A DNA stretch of 64,000 bases from Salvia splendens (lineage: Eukaryota; Streptophyta; Magnoliopsida; Lamiales; Lamiaceae): positions 33,825,012-33,889,011 of the forward strand of contig NC_056037.1 in NCBI RefSeq assembly GCF_004379255.2, given 5' to 3'. Every line of letters starts with the position of its first letter. Within the stretch, counting starts at the first letter, position 1. The notes beneath the pieces were generated by a model. It ran no database searches. It saw nothing but the letters and a program-made list of their open reading frames with translations, and was not told the origin of the DNA. Below are positions 23,901-35,842 of the stretch, in pieces. The position numbers were made by a program, and so were the translations under genes.

Positions 23901-26262
23901 TAAGTAAGAATTAGGGTATTTAATTAATATATTAGAGTTAATTAAGTATCATTATTAAGTGATCTTTCATCACACTTAAAATACTAGTTTAATTACACTA
24001 AAAAATCAATCATAAATTAACGACCTAAAATGAGGAAGTACCTCTCCTTTTCACTTTTGCGTAAAAACACTTAAGAAAAAACAAAGTAACAAGTAAAAGA
24101 TACTTGAAAAGGATGCATATTAATATCTAGTAACCAAACATATATTACCATGAGTAGTTTGTACAGCATGGATTCCACATCTTCCCCAACATAACCAGCC
24201 TGGACATGCATGCAAACACATAGTGAGAGGATGAATTATTCATGGGCATAGTTGCTAATAGGGAGTGCAACAAATAAATACTTGCAAGTGGTCAGGAATA
24301 ATCAAGAATTGACACTGTACCAAACTTCAAACCTGCCTGTGTTAATGAAGTTGCATCAGCTATGACAAAAGGTACTTTCACAACCCGGGCAAGTGTTTTT
24401 GCAAGCAATGTCTTTCCTGTTCTTCAGTCAAGGAAAGAAGGATAAATCAGAATGATGCACATGCATCATGCATAAATCAATATCTCTACCAACCACTATG
24501 GAAAGATCTAAAATTCTGGTGCTAAACCCAAAAATAATTAAGCCACTGAATACTTTTGTTCATAAAATCAAAACTCTACATATCGTGCCTGAGCCCGTTG
24601 GGCCAATCAATAAGACATTGCTCTTCTCCAGCTCAACAGCATCATCATTGCAGCAATCTTGTTCAGACTCAATAGGAGCTGATTCAGAACCAGCCCTGAT
24701 AATAAAACAACAAAACTGGTGAACAACATGCAAAAGATTCATCCTACATATTTGCAGAATACGCATTAGTTGGACTGTATCTGATCAAATATCAAATGAG
24801 TGCATATATTTTACTCAAGATATTCTAGAAAGCATTGACTTATGTAAACAGTTCTGAAGACTGATATGATAACACGTTAGACTGCAAACTATTGTTTGCT
24901 AAAGTCGCAACCCAAAGACCAGAGCATAGAATTCTAATGAAACACAAAATATTATGCATTTCTTTTAATCTTATAACTGAAAGAATTGCGATCTATCAAA
25001 GAAGTAGTATATGAAATACATCCAAAAGTCTTGAATAAATTTTAAAAATTGGTGATTAGATTGGGGAAGCAAGGTTAACATGTGATACAGACCATCAACT
25101 TTAACAAGGTTAATGTTTAAATAAAACACTACCCTACCCTAGAAATCTTAAATTAGTTTTCACGGTTAACCAGTAACTAGCTCAACAATATTTTCAAAGT
25201 AATAGGAAGCCAAATCATCCTAATTATTAACATAAGATGCTTCAAAATAAAGATTTAACTCATCAGAATACAACCTCCTAATAACATAGGTGTTTGTCAA
25301 CATGATGCTTGTAGCTTCTTCTCAGTAAATGTAACATCAAAACGAAATGAGACATTGTACATATCCATTGAGTTACCCACATTTTAAGCTTTTCTTAGAT
25401 TACATAACAGAAGAAGTGCTTAAACAGATATATTGCTCACTCTTTCTTCACCAAGGAATGGTTTATTCTTTTGTAGTGATTATAAACAGCAACAGAAAGC
25501 ACCTGTAATAAGATAGAAATACTTAGATGCCAAGGGATGAATCCGTGACTGCAACATTTCTGATGAAAACGCACACGAAAAGCAGACCTTTTTCGCCATC
25601 TCCTGCCCGACAACAAATTCATTGAGCACCTTACATATCTCCTTGGGCGTTGGCAATACTTCTTGCCCCACTTCTGTCACCTCCTCCACCAAACCTGCAC
25701 TCGCAGCGGAATCCTCCTCCCGGCAACGATCACCATCTTGATGAACACCACAGCTGCCAGCGTCATTATTGTTCTCGACGCTGCTATAAGACCTCAACTT
25801 CTCCCAAATCTTCACACCGTTCTTCCCGCTTTTCCCTACCATATCCCTATTATTCTCTCTACCATCCTTAACCCTCCCAATCTCAATGAAACTGCCCTGC
25901 AGCGGCTCCAGCTTGAAGGGCCGGAAATAGTAGGCCGTGCGACAATGACAGCACATGTTAACAGCCTGGTAAATGCCGTTCTCGCCGGCGGTTATGGAGA
26001 GCGGGCGGTTGGAAAAGAGCACAGTCATTGTCTTGGAGCATCGAGGGCAATTGACCTCCGCTTTGATTTGGTCGTAGTTATCAGAGCTTCCGTCCCATTT
26101 CTGGCGCTCCTGAAACCCTAATTTCGCGAGTCTGAGGAATGGAGTTTGGTTGGAGCGGGGGAGGAGTGGATTGGCGGCGGAACGATGGTGAAAGAGGGTG
26201 CTGGTTGCGGTGCTGGTTAGGCGTCGGAGCTTGGACGCAGAGCATCGGAAAATTGCTGACAT
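17944..26262 (-). CDS. CLPX: Mitochondrial ATP-dependent Clp protease ATP-binding subunit ClpX
   Basis: ClpX is the AAA+ unfoldase that feeds substrates to ClpP in the mitochondrial matrix. Fifteen exons give 624 residues: 25588-26262, 25441-25502, 24589-24695, 24337-24416, 24149-24199, 22696-22770, 22533-22610, 22279-22335, 21645-21715, 21469-21565, 21220-21324, 18709-18771, 18511-18633, 18192-18350, 17944-18015. The start is the ATG of [15 protein letters not shown], an Arg/Ser-rich presequence; upstream in-frame codons lack ATG. Features are a C4 zinc site (CPRC 72-75, CCHC 104-107), Walker A GPTGSGKT (277-284, split by intron 3), pore loop GYVG (310-313), Walker B IVYIDE (338-343) and the ClpP-docking IGF loop (425-427). 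The last exon was found by phase ([10 protein letters not shown]...MSL stop). Introns 3 and 4 need GC donors. Introns 5, 8 and 11 carry insertions. Confidence 0.95.
19221..21113 (-). mobile_element. PIF/Harbinger-type DNA transposon in CLPX intron 11
   Basis: The ends GAGCATCCTTAACCCTGGCCC and, inverted on the right, GAGCATCCTTAACGCTTTGGGCC form terminal inverted repeats. They are flanked by TTA on both sides (19218-19220 and 21114-21116), the 3-bp target duplication expected of this superfamily. GC-rich subterminal blocks (ggcccgg, ggccccaa) are characteristic of such plant elements. The 1893-bp element contains one decayed transposase gene and no visible Myb-like second gene, so it is not autonomous. 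It lies in the same orientation as CLPX inside the intron 18772-21219. Confidence 0.93.
19494..20813 (-). pseudogene. Decayed Harbinger (PIF-like) transposase
   Basis: The frame starts at an ATG (20811-20813, [19 protein letters not shown]). It is broken by a stop at 20742-20744, a frame change between there and 20694, an in-frame TAA near 20303, and another frame change near 20010-20021. The segments together cover the DDE domain: [13 protein letters not shown] holds the first Asp, [12 protein letters not shown] the second, and [13 protein letters not shown] the Glu. A C-terminal [19 protein letters not shown] block is typical of the family. Catalytic residues persist but the protein cannot be made in one piece. 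The inferred original length is about 430 residues. Confidence 0.9.
21842..22049. mobile_element. Stowaway-like MITE in CLPX intron 8
   Basis: It begins TACTCCCTCCGTCTTACCAAAG and ends CTTGGGACGGAGGGAGTA, a clear Stowaway terminal inverted repeat with TA at both borders. It is non-coding and sits in the intron 21716-22278. Confidence 0.9.
23240..23712. other. Probable mitochondrial DNA insertion (NUMT) in CLPX intron 5
   Basis: Composition rises to nearly half GC against AT-rich intron flanks. On the minus strand, 23435 down to about 23385 reads [13 protein letters not shown], very like the N-terminus of mitochondrial ATP synthase subunit c (atp9). On the plus strand, about 23578-23612 holds GGAACCGTATGACTC, a short loop, and GAGTCATGTACGGTTTC, which folds as a group II intron domain V hairpin (catalytic AGC-like triad read here as AAC). 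Both signatures point to plant organelle DNA, with mitochondria favoured by atp9. The pieces look rearranged rather than one collinear gene. Exact borders are estimated from composition. Confidence 0.6.
23828..24040 (-). mobile_element. MITE, family A copy 2, in CLPX intron 5
   Basis: It reads TACTCCATCTGTCTCATGTTTCTCGCACTTTTCTATTTCG at the left and aaaaaatcaatcataaattaacgacctaaaatgaggaagta at the right. The reverse complement matches 15837-16064 over nearly its whole length with scattered substitutions and small indels. It lies a little over 100 bp from the organelle-like patch in the same intron. Confidence 0.78.
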
Positions 26263-26858
26263 AATTGGCGCCGCTGCTGCCGCCGCCGTCAATTTGCAGC
26301 TATCATGCTCATAAACAGACCAAATTCACTGTGAGTTAGTGAATGGGGAGAGGATCCCCTGTGCACAAATCACAGCAGGGCCTTGCTGCCCCATACAATA
26401 CAAATTTTTATTATTATTTTGTTTATTAAAAAAAAAATTAATATTTGAAAAATGTTTGTGAGGGACAGCAAGGCACTGCTGTGATTTGTGCATAGCCGGG
26501 GATCCTCTCCCGAATGAATGATCGCATTTCGCTCGCCCGGTAGACCGGGTCGGACCAGATCAGACCGGACCGGATTGGAATGCCACGTATTGGTTTTTAC
26601 CCATCGTCACCCTCAAATTGCCCTTCCCTACACTACCTGTGGGCTGTGGCTCTCTCTCTCTCTCAAGAGAGAAGAATAGAGCATAACTGAGCATAAACTA
26701 CAAAATCACAACAAGAAAATCTCTCTTACTCTCCGCACCTAAACATAGTTTCCGAATTTCTCTATTTAGCCCCATTCCCTCTCTCTCTTTACAATACACA
26801 CACATCATAGTTGTGCTCCGTAAAATTTGATCTCGAAGCTCTACTTTGTTTGGGCGCA
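26263..26858. promoter_or_regulatory. Divergent promoter region of CLPX and RUS6
   Basis: The start codons of CLPX (minus) and RUS6 (plus) are 596 bp apart and point away from each other, so both promoters must lie here or overlap the 5' leaders. The interval contains a MITE of about 166 bp (26346-26511), a CT microsatellite (26650-26664) and a CT-rich leader before the RUS6 ATG (ctctctctttacaatacacacac). I saw no convincing TATA box for either gene. Confidence 0.7.
26346..26511. mobile_element. Foldback MITE in the CLPX-RUS6 divergent promoter
   Basis: The left arm GGGAGAGGATCCCCTGTGCACAAATCACAGCAGGGCCTTGCTG recurs inverted at the right end with an extra GGCTA-type insertion and two mismatches. 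The arms are about 48 bp and the AT-rich loop about 70 bp. GAATG flanks both ends and may be part of a target duplication. The element lies 84 bp upstream of the CLPX ATG. Confidence 0.88.
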
Positions 26859-29800
26859 ATGAAGCTGAAGAACCCCTCAAATTCCACCTCGCAAACCCTG
26901 ACCTCCTCCGAGACGCGCCTCCTAGTACGCGAGACGCTTCGCATCAGCGCCAACCTTGCCTCGGCGCCTCCGCCGTCTCCCTCACCGGTGGCTGCGGCGC
27001 CTCAGGAGCTGCCGCTGCTCAAGGATTCCAGCTTCGGCGGCCTAGCCGACGATCAGTTTTTGAATTCGAGCTTGAGGTGGATCTGCTGCGAGGAGATTGA
27101 TGGCAGGCGATGGCAGTACTTCGCCGATGACAACGTCGGTGCAAGGAGTGTTGCTTTAAAACCACTGAAGAACGATTCCATTCGCGCTGTCTGCTTGCAG
27201 ACTCCTTTGTCACCTGCCGATGTAAGTATTATCTAATATCTATTTGGTGTTATTTACGATTCATTTTCCTCTCTGAAGTCCGGATTGGCTGCATTGCATT
27301 GTTGGATAAAAAGAATGCATCAGAAAGAGTCATATTCCCGCTTTCACTTTATTTGATGAGTTTACCGTAACTTAAGTTTATTTTTCTGGCGTTAGCATTG
27401 AAATATTAGTGAATGTATATTGTTGTTTAAACTGATGTGAAAAAACATTGTTCCAGCAGTAAAATAACGCAGTGTTAATGGCTTATTCAGTGTGATATAC
27501 TCCCCCCGTCTCCTAAAAATAGGGACTTTGGGGACATCACGAGTTTTAATGTGAAATTGGTTAAGTATGAGTGATAAAGAAAAAAGTAATTGAAGTAGTG
27601 TTAGTAGCTAGTGACTCACCTTATTAGTTATTAGTAGTGTAATGTGTGGTGAAAAGGTTTCCAAATCTAAAATGGCAAAATGTGCCTATTATTTTGGGAC
27701 TGAGGGAGTAAGTTACTATATAAATATAACTATTTACATCCAATAATTTGGGGATTCCTATGTAGTTGCTGCCATTAAATTATTTTTTTCAGTCGTAACT
27801 TGAAATAGAGGGTCAGGCTTCAGTCTTAACTGTGAATAGTAAAAGCCAAACATGGTATATATAACTGCAGTATTAGGCGCACGAGAACATGTTGAAGGTC
27901 ATCTATAAATATTTGTCAAGTGGCAATTAAGAAGAAACCATAGTGGGGAACTGAGACTGCATCGGTAAAATCATAGAAGACAAAGCAAAATCTTTGATCA
28001 CGAGTTAAGTTGTCTCTTTACTTAAGTTGTGTTGTTCGCCTTGCAGGAGTTGATAACATTCATAAGATCTTACGTTGTTCCTGAAGGTTTCCCAGACAGT
28101 GTCACACCTTCCTATGTGCCGTACATGACTTGGAGAGCGTTAAAGGTACTTTTGCTGATAGATAATGGAATTGGTAGCAACATTGCAGTTTCCTTCACCA
28201 TTGAACTGTTTACCATATACAGCCACCGCAGTATGGTGATAGTGATGTTGTTTTGGTTGTAGCACTTCTTTGGTGGTGCCATGGGTGTATTCACCACACA
28301 AACCCTCCTAAGTTCACTTGGAGTCTCCCGAAATAGATCCGCACCAGGTGCTGTAGCTATCAATTGGATTCTCAAGGTACACATGCTAAGTCGGATGAGC
28401 TATTTATTGTCAGAACAAATTTTCTTGCATAAAACATTAACATTATGCAAAAACTCAAAGCTATTAGTTGATTTGTTAAAAGCTCTTCTCTTATGGCATT
28501 GCCAGAACATACTTATGTTTAGTTTTTAAAAGCTTTTCACTTAAACAGCATTGACAGTACCTACTAATGTCTGAACCTTCAAGATTTCTCTTATAGTGAT
28601 GCCAGCTTTTAGAAGCTAACATCAGAAACTGTGATATACCTAGGATGGTGCTGGGCGGGTCGGGAAGATGCTCTTTGCTCGACAAGGGAAGAAGTTTGAT
28701 TATGACTTAAAGCAGGTAACAATTGATAGAAATTGGTGGTGAAAGAGTAGAATATGATGTTAAAGTTCTGCTAGTTAACTCTTCATTATCTTATGTCTTG
28801 AACTTCATACAGCTAAGGTTTGCTGGTGATCTCCTTATGGAGTTGGGAGCTGGAGTAGAGTTGGCAACTGCAGCTGTTCCCCATCTATTTCTTCCATTAG
28901 CATGTGCTGCCAATGTTGTTAAGGTTTGTCTAGTTAATACATTAATATATAGCAGCAATTGATTAAATGAATTTCATACATGTTCCTTGTTTTCTTATAG
29001 AATGTTGCTGCGGTGACATCAACTTCGACTCGAACACCAATATACAAAGCCTTTGCCAAAGGAGAAAATATAGGAGATGTCACTGCAAAGGGAGAATGTG
29101 TTGGAAATATAGCAGATCTGGTATGCTGGTTGTTCATGTTAACATTGTGTGAAATCTTTATATTATGCAACTTAATCTCGCATCACCAAGCCTACTGAAA
29201 GATGCATTTCTTGCAAGATTTTGTTACAAGATAACATATTTGTATGTAAACTGCTGCATTTTCAGAAAAATACGTCATGCTGCTGTCTTGTGTTTTGCAT
29301 AATATAGCACTCTATGGTTGTGGTAATTCCATTCTTACTATCTATGCATCATTCCAGGCTAGCTCAAAACTGATGTAGTAATTTAAGTACATTTGTTCAA
29401 ATCTGGTTCTGTTTCAGTGATATATCAATTGAAATGAATGAAGGGCTATTATTTGCTCTGTCCTGATATGGAATTGGGCAACGTGATCCTGTCTCAATGC
29501 ATTTTCCATATCACACTTTTGGGGTGTAGAATTTGCAAATTCACTCTTTCTGTTTCTCTATGGTGTTTGCTTAAGCAGTTCTTTTCTGACTTGTACTTCT
29601 AACTAATTATGAGTATTTTCTTTATGCAGCTTGGAACTGGACTCAGCATAATGATTGCTAAAAGAAACCCATCCTTATTCACCACATTTGGTCTGCTCTC
29701 CTGTGGATATATCCTAAGCTCTTATAAAGAGGTTCTGTGATGTGAATATATCAATCTACCTCTCTAGTCAAATCCTCTTCCATTCCTTAATTACTCTATG

Positions 29801-31866
29801 TTCTCCATCAAGGAGTATTGATAGAAGCTGTTGTATTTTCCAGGTGAAATCTGTTGTTTTGCATACACTAAATCGTGCACGATTCACTGTGGCAGCAGAA
29901 TCCTTTCTAAAAATGGGTAAGATGATTACCTTGTCTATCCTATTCTTCTTTGCTCATTACACAACTTTCTCATTCAACAATATCTAATTTTGGAATTTGG
30001 AAGAGATGGGGTTAATAAAATTGGCTTAAAATGGTATTTGGCCCTTCGATTCTCTGGTATTTCCAGCAATTGCAATGCCTGCAATTGCCTTTTTATTGCT
30101 TCATGTTAGACAAAACAAGATTGTTTAAGTCAGACAGACCCAATCACATATATTGCTTGATAATTAGATTTCTACATTAGCAAAGATATCTGTGAATATG
30201 GTAAAACATGTGATTCTTTTTCATATTTGTTTTATGCTTTAATATCAGGGTGTGTTCCAAGTTTGCAAGAGGGAAATTTGATGGAGAATATTTTTATTCC
30301 CCCATGGAAACAGCATAGACCTATTGTTCTTGGTAGCGCTTCTCTCACTCCCTTTCTCTATTCACAACCCACTCACAGACACAGATCCAAACACATGTAC
30401 ACTTCTTGCAACCCCCAAGCGTACATATTCTTCTATATTTGCAGGACCAAGGTTCAAAGATGCATTCCAAGACCCTATTACATATATCGCATTGGAGCCC
30501 ATTTTTGAGGTATAGTGCATGTCATGCGGAATTGATTAACATGTCAAGTTTCAATTTCGTTGGGGATGCCTTTTTATTGTCAGATTGTATGTGCGTGCCT
30601 GTTGATTTGTGTTCATGATCTGGATTGGCTATAATTTATAACTTATACTTACAAGTTGCCAATCAAATTTACTTGGATCACAGAAAGAGCAATACATAGT
30701 GACTTATAATCCTTCAAAGGGCAATATCTATGCCTTGTTCAAGAATCAAGCAAAGTCTGATGATATTCTGAAAGCGGCTTTTCATGTAAGATTTTGGATC
30801 TGTTGATCACTTGATCTTGTAATAAAAGTAAATGTTAGAACTCTTGGCTAAATTCCCATTCTACTACAGGCTCATGTGCTGCTTCACATAGTTCAATCAT
30901 CCAATCAGAGCCAGCAATCCTCGAAAAAGCAAGACAGTGATCTTTCACTGGGTGATCTACAATCTCAGATTGCAGAATCATACAAGTTGGTGTCAGCTCT
31001 ATATGAGCCTTTTAAGACAAAAGTTAAAGAACAGGTAACACTCCACCTATTCTAGAGCAGGTCCAAAATGAATATACTGAAATGGTTCAAGAAGTTAGTA
31101 AATCTATTTTCTTTAAACTCATGCATGATTATATGATTCCATGAAATACTTGGATAAACAAATTAGAGATTATAAGTTGGGTCTCAAGTAAGCGGCTTTA
31201 TAGCTATTTGGTACTTGGTATTTCATGTTTCTAAGCTACTATGTGTGTACAAAAGATCAAGAAAATTGAACTTAATATTATCCTTACCAGTTGGAAAGCT
31301 GATGTGGCAGCTAGCATAATGATTATTCATGTTATTGTTGGATGTAGAAAACAGGTGGGATTAGTGGTGGATGTTGTTGAAGTTACTGTCCTTAAACAAA
31401 TAGTTAATGCTTGATAAATATACATTGTTTGCTGGTTGCAAATCATTTTTCAATTATTGACCATTGCATGCTGAAAATTATTTCGGGTCTGAGGGCCTAT
31501 AGGGTGGCGGATAAATAAATACATAGATTAAGTGTCGGCTGAATGCAAATATTCATCAATTCTTGATTACTTGTGAAATTTAATTAAATTGGTATAGAAA
31601 TTCCATGGTTTGATGGCCTTTTATGCTCTTGCCTTAATGTGCTTAGAGATGTGCCATATTAACTATAAGAAATGGTTAATCTTGTGAATTGAATATTGAG
31701 AGCCTTGGAGATGATTGTTAGGAGGTGTTTTAGTTTATTTCAAAGCATTAATTACCCTGCTTGATACAAAATGGCTGCTGATATTTTCCTGTTCTCTCAG
31801 GGTTGGGTCATGTCTGAATCACTACTAAATCCTGGCAGAGCACGGTTATGTGAATTGTCAAGTTAG
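26859..31866 (+). CDS. RUS6: ROOT UVB SENSITIVE (DUF647) family protein, RUS6-like
   Basis: Thirteen exons give a 511-residue DUF647 protein: 26859-27221, 28047-28145, 28263-28376, 28644-28715, 28813-28923, 29001-29120, 29630-29731, 29844-29916, 30249-30332, 30445-30509, 30684-30785, 30870-31034, 31801-31866. All introns are GT-AG. The family signature runs through the middle: VPEGFPDSVTPSYVPYMTWRALK, GAVAINWILKDGAGRVGKML, a small-residue helix (AVPHLFLPLACAANVVKNVA) and GENIGDVTAKGECVGNIADL. RUS proteins act in plant development, some with vitamin B6 or light links, and their biochemical role is not settled. The N-terminus (TLTSSETRLLVRETLRISANLA) and divergence from RUS1/RUS2-type plastid proteins make RUS6 the best subtype, from memory. 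It shares a divergent promoter with CLPX. Confidence 0.88.
27498..27710. mobile_element. Stowaway-like MITE in RUS6 intron 1
   Basis: It begins TACTCCCCCCGTCTCCTAAAAATAGGGAC and ends TTATTTTGGGACTGAGGGAGTA, with TA borders. The arms pair imperfectly and there is no coding capacity. It lies in the 825-bp first intron. Confidence 0.88.
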
Positions 31867-32968
31867 GATTCACGTGGGACCTTTAAAGACTGTAAAAGCT
31901 CGGAGAAGGATCCAAAGGGATCCAGTCATCTTGCTTATAATTGGGTTGGATATTCTCAGAACTTGGGGATATGAGCAAGGTGGTGCTGTTGCCGAATCAG
32001 GGATACTCAGTTCCATGTAAACGCAGCCCGTTTTCTGCAATATTCTTGAAAAACACTACTAGTGGTGTAAGTTTGTTTAGAGCCATGAAGCCTATTATGA
32101 TATGCTGAAGCTGGGGGAGAGGGTGGGTTGGGTTAATTAATAGGTGCAGATTTTGTGTTTGCCAATATATTTTGCTTTATCACATGACTTGTGCTGTGCT
32201 CCATATGTATATTTGGTTTTGTGGATTTTTCAGTTACCTCAGTTGGGCGTAATCTCGTTAGCGTCATAATCTGTTTGTAATATGTAATTAAATTAGTAGT
32301 ACTTAATTGGCTCAATCTAGTATGTATGGTGAGATTGCTATTCATCAATTATAATAATGCAGCTTTTTACATACTCTTATTCTTGCCCACATTGGAACTA
32401 TACCTTATTTCCTTGTTTCTCTTGTTTTAATACTACATTTCTACAACGAAATGCAATATGATTGACTGACAATTTTCTTTCAATCAATAAATTTGGGGTT
32501 TGAGTCACCTTGGGAGAGTATGTATGTGGCGTTGGCGAATTGTAACTCAAAAAAAGTGATGTTATGACTGAAAAATCATGACGAAATAGCGTTGTTAAGT
32601 TTGGCAATCAACCCTTATCAGCGTATTATGCATTTCTATTTTTTCTAGCATAAATGTTTTTCCACATTTAACTTGACATAAAATTAGGTCAGTAAATTTG
32701 CATAAACGATTTGCATGTTAAATGACATCAACGTTCTTCGAAAAAGATGTCTAATGTTGGAAAAATTTCATAAAGTTCTAGTCCTATTATCTAGCTGTAA
32801 TATAGCTACCAAACGGTGCCTAAATAGGCATCGTGATTGTTGGATAAATTTTGGACAAATAGATATGAAACTATGGAAATAGTATTATTTCGGACAGAGA
32901 GTTGAACCAACAAGATATATTCTGCATTCTCATGAAAGATAGAGATCTACAATCTACATCCACACACT
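31867..32968. other. Convergent 3' intergenic region
   Basis: RUS6 (plus) and the thioredoxin-like gene (minus) end toward each other across about 1.1 kb. The left part is probably the RUS6 3' UTR. No additional gene or clear transposon was recognised. Confidence 0.5.
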
Positions 32969-35842
32969 TCAGTAGGAAGACTTGATCCCGTTGCGCTTGA
33001 AATACTCTCTGAATCCATAGGCACTGACATCATAATTGAACTGTAAAAAACACACACCAACGGCTTCAGAGGGTTATCAGAAACGTTAACCACTTTTTCT
33101 TCCAGGTTAAATAATAAATATTCATTTGAATCCTAAATTAATAGCGTTTTCACAAAAATGTCACAGACTATTAATATTGCTAACCTCTGACTTGACCAGC
33201 AGGACAGTTTTGTTGCTTTTCAATACTTTAAGCCTTTTAATTATTATTTTGATAGTTTGGGCATTTTTTTGGAAACGCTAATAGTTCAGTATTTCATCGG
33301 ATATTATCATTTCCTGTCTAGCAATATCTTGGATGTACTAATGCTAAGATAACAAACACTGTTCTAACAGATTTTGAAAAGAAAAGGATAGAGATTACAG
33401 GGACATTGTGAACCCAAAGTGTTCGAATTTCATAACTTCGATTACTGTCATATTTAGGCAAGCATAAACCTTAGGTGGTATGATAAAAACAACTAGAAAT
33501 ACTTACTGGTAATACTTTGACAGCGTACTTTGTGATATTTGGATCAACAGCCTTCACTTGATCAGCTGCCTGCAAGATATTACCAGTGGCTCATTGCAGT
33601 CAAAGACAAAAACCGGAGCTTCATGAAAGCATTACAGATGAGAAACCTGTTCCTTAACTTTGCCAAAGCATTTTAAAGTTGCACATAAATGGAGGTTTTA
33701 GGTAAAACTTTCAGCATTTGATGAATCACATAATGAGTAAGAGAGCAAATATGATGCCATAAAATACAGAGATAAGAAGAAAAGTAAAACCATTTTCCTT
33801 GTGGGGCACTAAGTATGTAATAAGAACACGTTTTACCAAAGAGACCTAGTTCGACAATGATAAACACACTGTTTCTGGAGAAAGTAGTACCTAATTTTGC
33901 CAATTTCCAGAAAGCCAAACCTAACATTGTTTAAACTTAGTTAATATAGGAGATTAGGAGTAGACAAATATTCAACTAAAAGGGAAAAGGGTGGACCAGC
34001 ACATAAATATAGTTTTTCGTCTAGTTTATACGAAAAATAAGAACTGTGGATGTTTCCTATAGCATATAACAAATGACAATTTCCGTTCGTAAGTGGCACC
34101 TATGTGTTTCAAGTAATTGCGTTTTAATTCCTAATTCAAACACGCTTTTCTATGGCAGACTTGGCAGCAAACAATTGCATCTCATCACAGGACCAACTAT
34201 AGGTTTTTCTTTATTTATCTCACCTTACTGTATATGAACTTACAAACGCATCAAAGCAAGAACAAGGTTGCTTTACAGGAGGTCAGTGAGAAAAAAGTTC
34301 CTTTATTGGGAGATGACATTCCATTGGTGGGAAAGATACCATGGGGTGATGGAAAACAGCTCACATACAAGTCAAAATAATATTCTAAACTAAATCTTGT
34401 AGATATCTAGTTCTCTACACAGATTTCTAGTTAAAGTGCCACCCAACGGATTGGAATTTGGAAACTTGTTACTGATTATGGTCTAGGAGTTCCTTATCTA
34501 AAAATAAGATCAACATGAAAGGCAGCTGATACTAAGCAGAGATGGACAAATACATATGCATATTGCTCATCAAGCAACACATAAATTACATGAGAAAAAG
34601 GTTCCACGAGACTCCTAGTAAAAACTTCAGCAATGGTGTTCTCTTAAAGAGCATTCACATATAAATACAGTATGAAAGACGAATAACCACCCCAACCTGT
34701 TCTGGACTGTGAAATATTTCGATAAAGGGATATTCCGTCTTTTGGCGTGTTATGCAAAATCCAGGATACTTTGGGCACTCAACCTAAGCAGAGATAACTA
34801 AGTTAAAGGCATTATATCAATATCAAAGAAATATTCTATCAGCTTAATTTTGTAATGGAATCATACATGAATAACCAGAATTTCACTGACATACAACCAT
34901 AAACCTTGTACAATGGCCACTATCTTCTAAAAACGCTGAAGATAGGTGGTTACTTACACGCATAAATTTTACATGAGGATGGAACTCTGCTGCAGCTTCT
35001 TCCAGTACTCTATCTAGACGTTTGGTGAGGTTACATCTGCAGCAGTCAAAAACTTTAATCATGAATTAGTGCATCACTTCACTTCTATAAAACAATACAA
35101 AGTAAGAAGGTTTAAAAATTACTTTATGGTAAATGCAACAACCACAGGGTGACCTTGGTGAAGAAGCTGTACAAATTCACGCTCCGAGGTAAAATGAACA
35201 ACTTTTGATGGTCCTAGATCCCTTGGATAGCCAGTATAGTACCTTTTAGGTTATACAGGAATGCACAAAAACGTTAACTTGGATGACTAACCACACAGTA
35301 ACCAGAAAATACAGATCTTACTAATCAGTTGCATCTCCCGCACTATGCAAAAACTTGCATGTACACTCAAAAGCAACTAAATTAAAACATCACAAATATG
35401 CATACATGCACACAGATCAAGAGTTCATGTAACATGTCACATCGATAAAAGCCAGGGAAGATGAAATGTAACACATAAAGAAACAGCACTATTAACACTA
35501 ATAACTTCTGTAACGAGTGATTTCAGAAGCAATCATTATGAAACTTTCCAAGAACCTTGCACGTATCTCAAGGGTCAATAAAGTGTATACAAAGCAATAT
35601 GGTACAGAGAACCACCCCAAAAAACAACATGATCCACTATATTTGATAGCCGAATTACGATTAAATAAAATATCGATCAGATTATAATACCAGAACTATT
35701 TGCCCTAAATTATGTCAATAGGTTCTGGATAGGAACAATTTTACATGGCAAAAACTGATGCATAGATGAGTGTGCTTATAACATACTTGCACGTTGCGCG
35801 AAGATTAAGCAACATCTTGTTTAGCACCGACGATTCCTCCAT
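32969..35842 (-). CDS. Thioredoxin-fold protein lacking a CxxC site
   Basis: Six exons encode 158 residues: 35787-35842, 35123-35242, 34958-35036, 34697-34783, 33507-33569, 32969-33040. The protein starts MEESSVLNKMLLNLRATCK. It contains YPRDLGPSKVVHFTSEREF, then a thioredoxin-like strand HPVVVAFTIKCNLTKRLD, where classic thioredoxins have WCGPC, then VLEEAAAEFHPHVKFMRVEC and YPFIEIFHSPEQ. No CxxC pair is present, so redox catalysis is unlikely. The C-terminus (YAVKVLPFNYDVSAYGFREYFKR) is an extension I recognise as part of a conserved, poorly characterised plant thioredoxin-superfamily group. No signal or transit peptide is evident. All introns are GT-AG. A 5' UTR exon lies upstream. Confidence 0.82.

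Noticed and set aside
25650..26121. Plus-strand frames of 73 and 152 codons opposite CLPX exon 1
   Set aside because: Shadows of the GC-rich presequence and zinc-finger exon.
30227..30618. Plus-strand frames of 63-93 codons within RUS6
   Set aside because: They run from true exons into introns. The real exons are 30249-30332 and 30445-30509.
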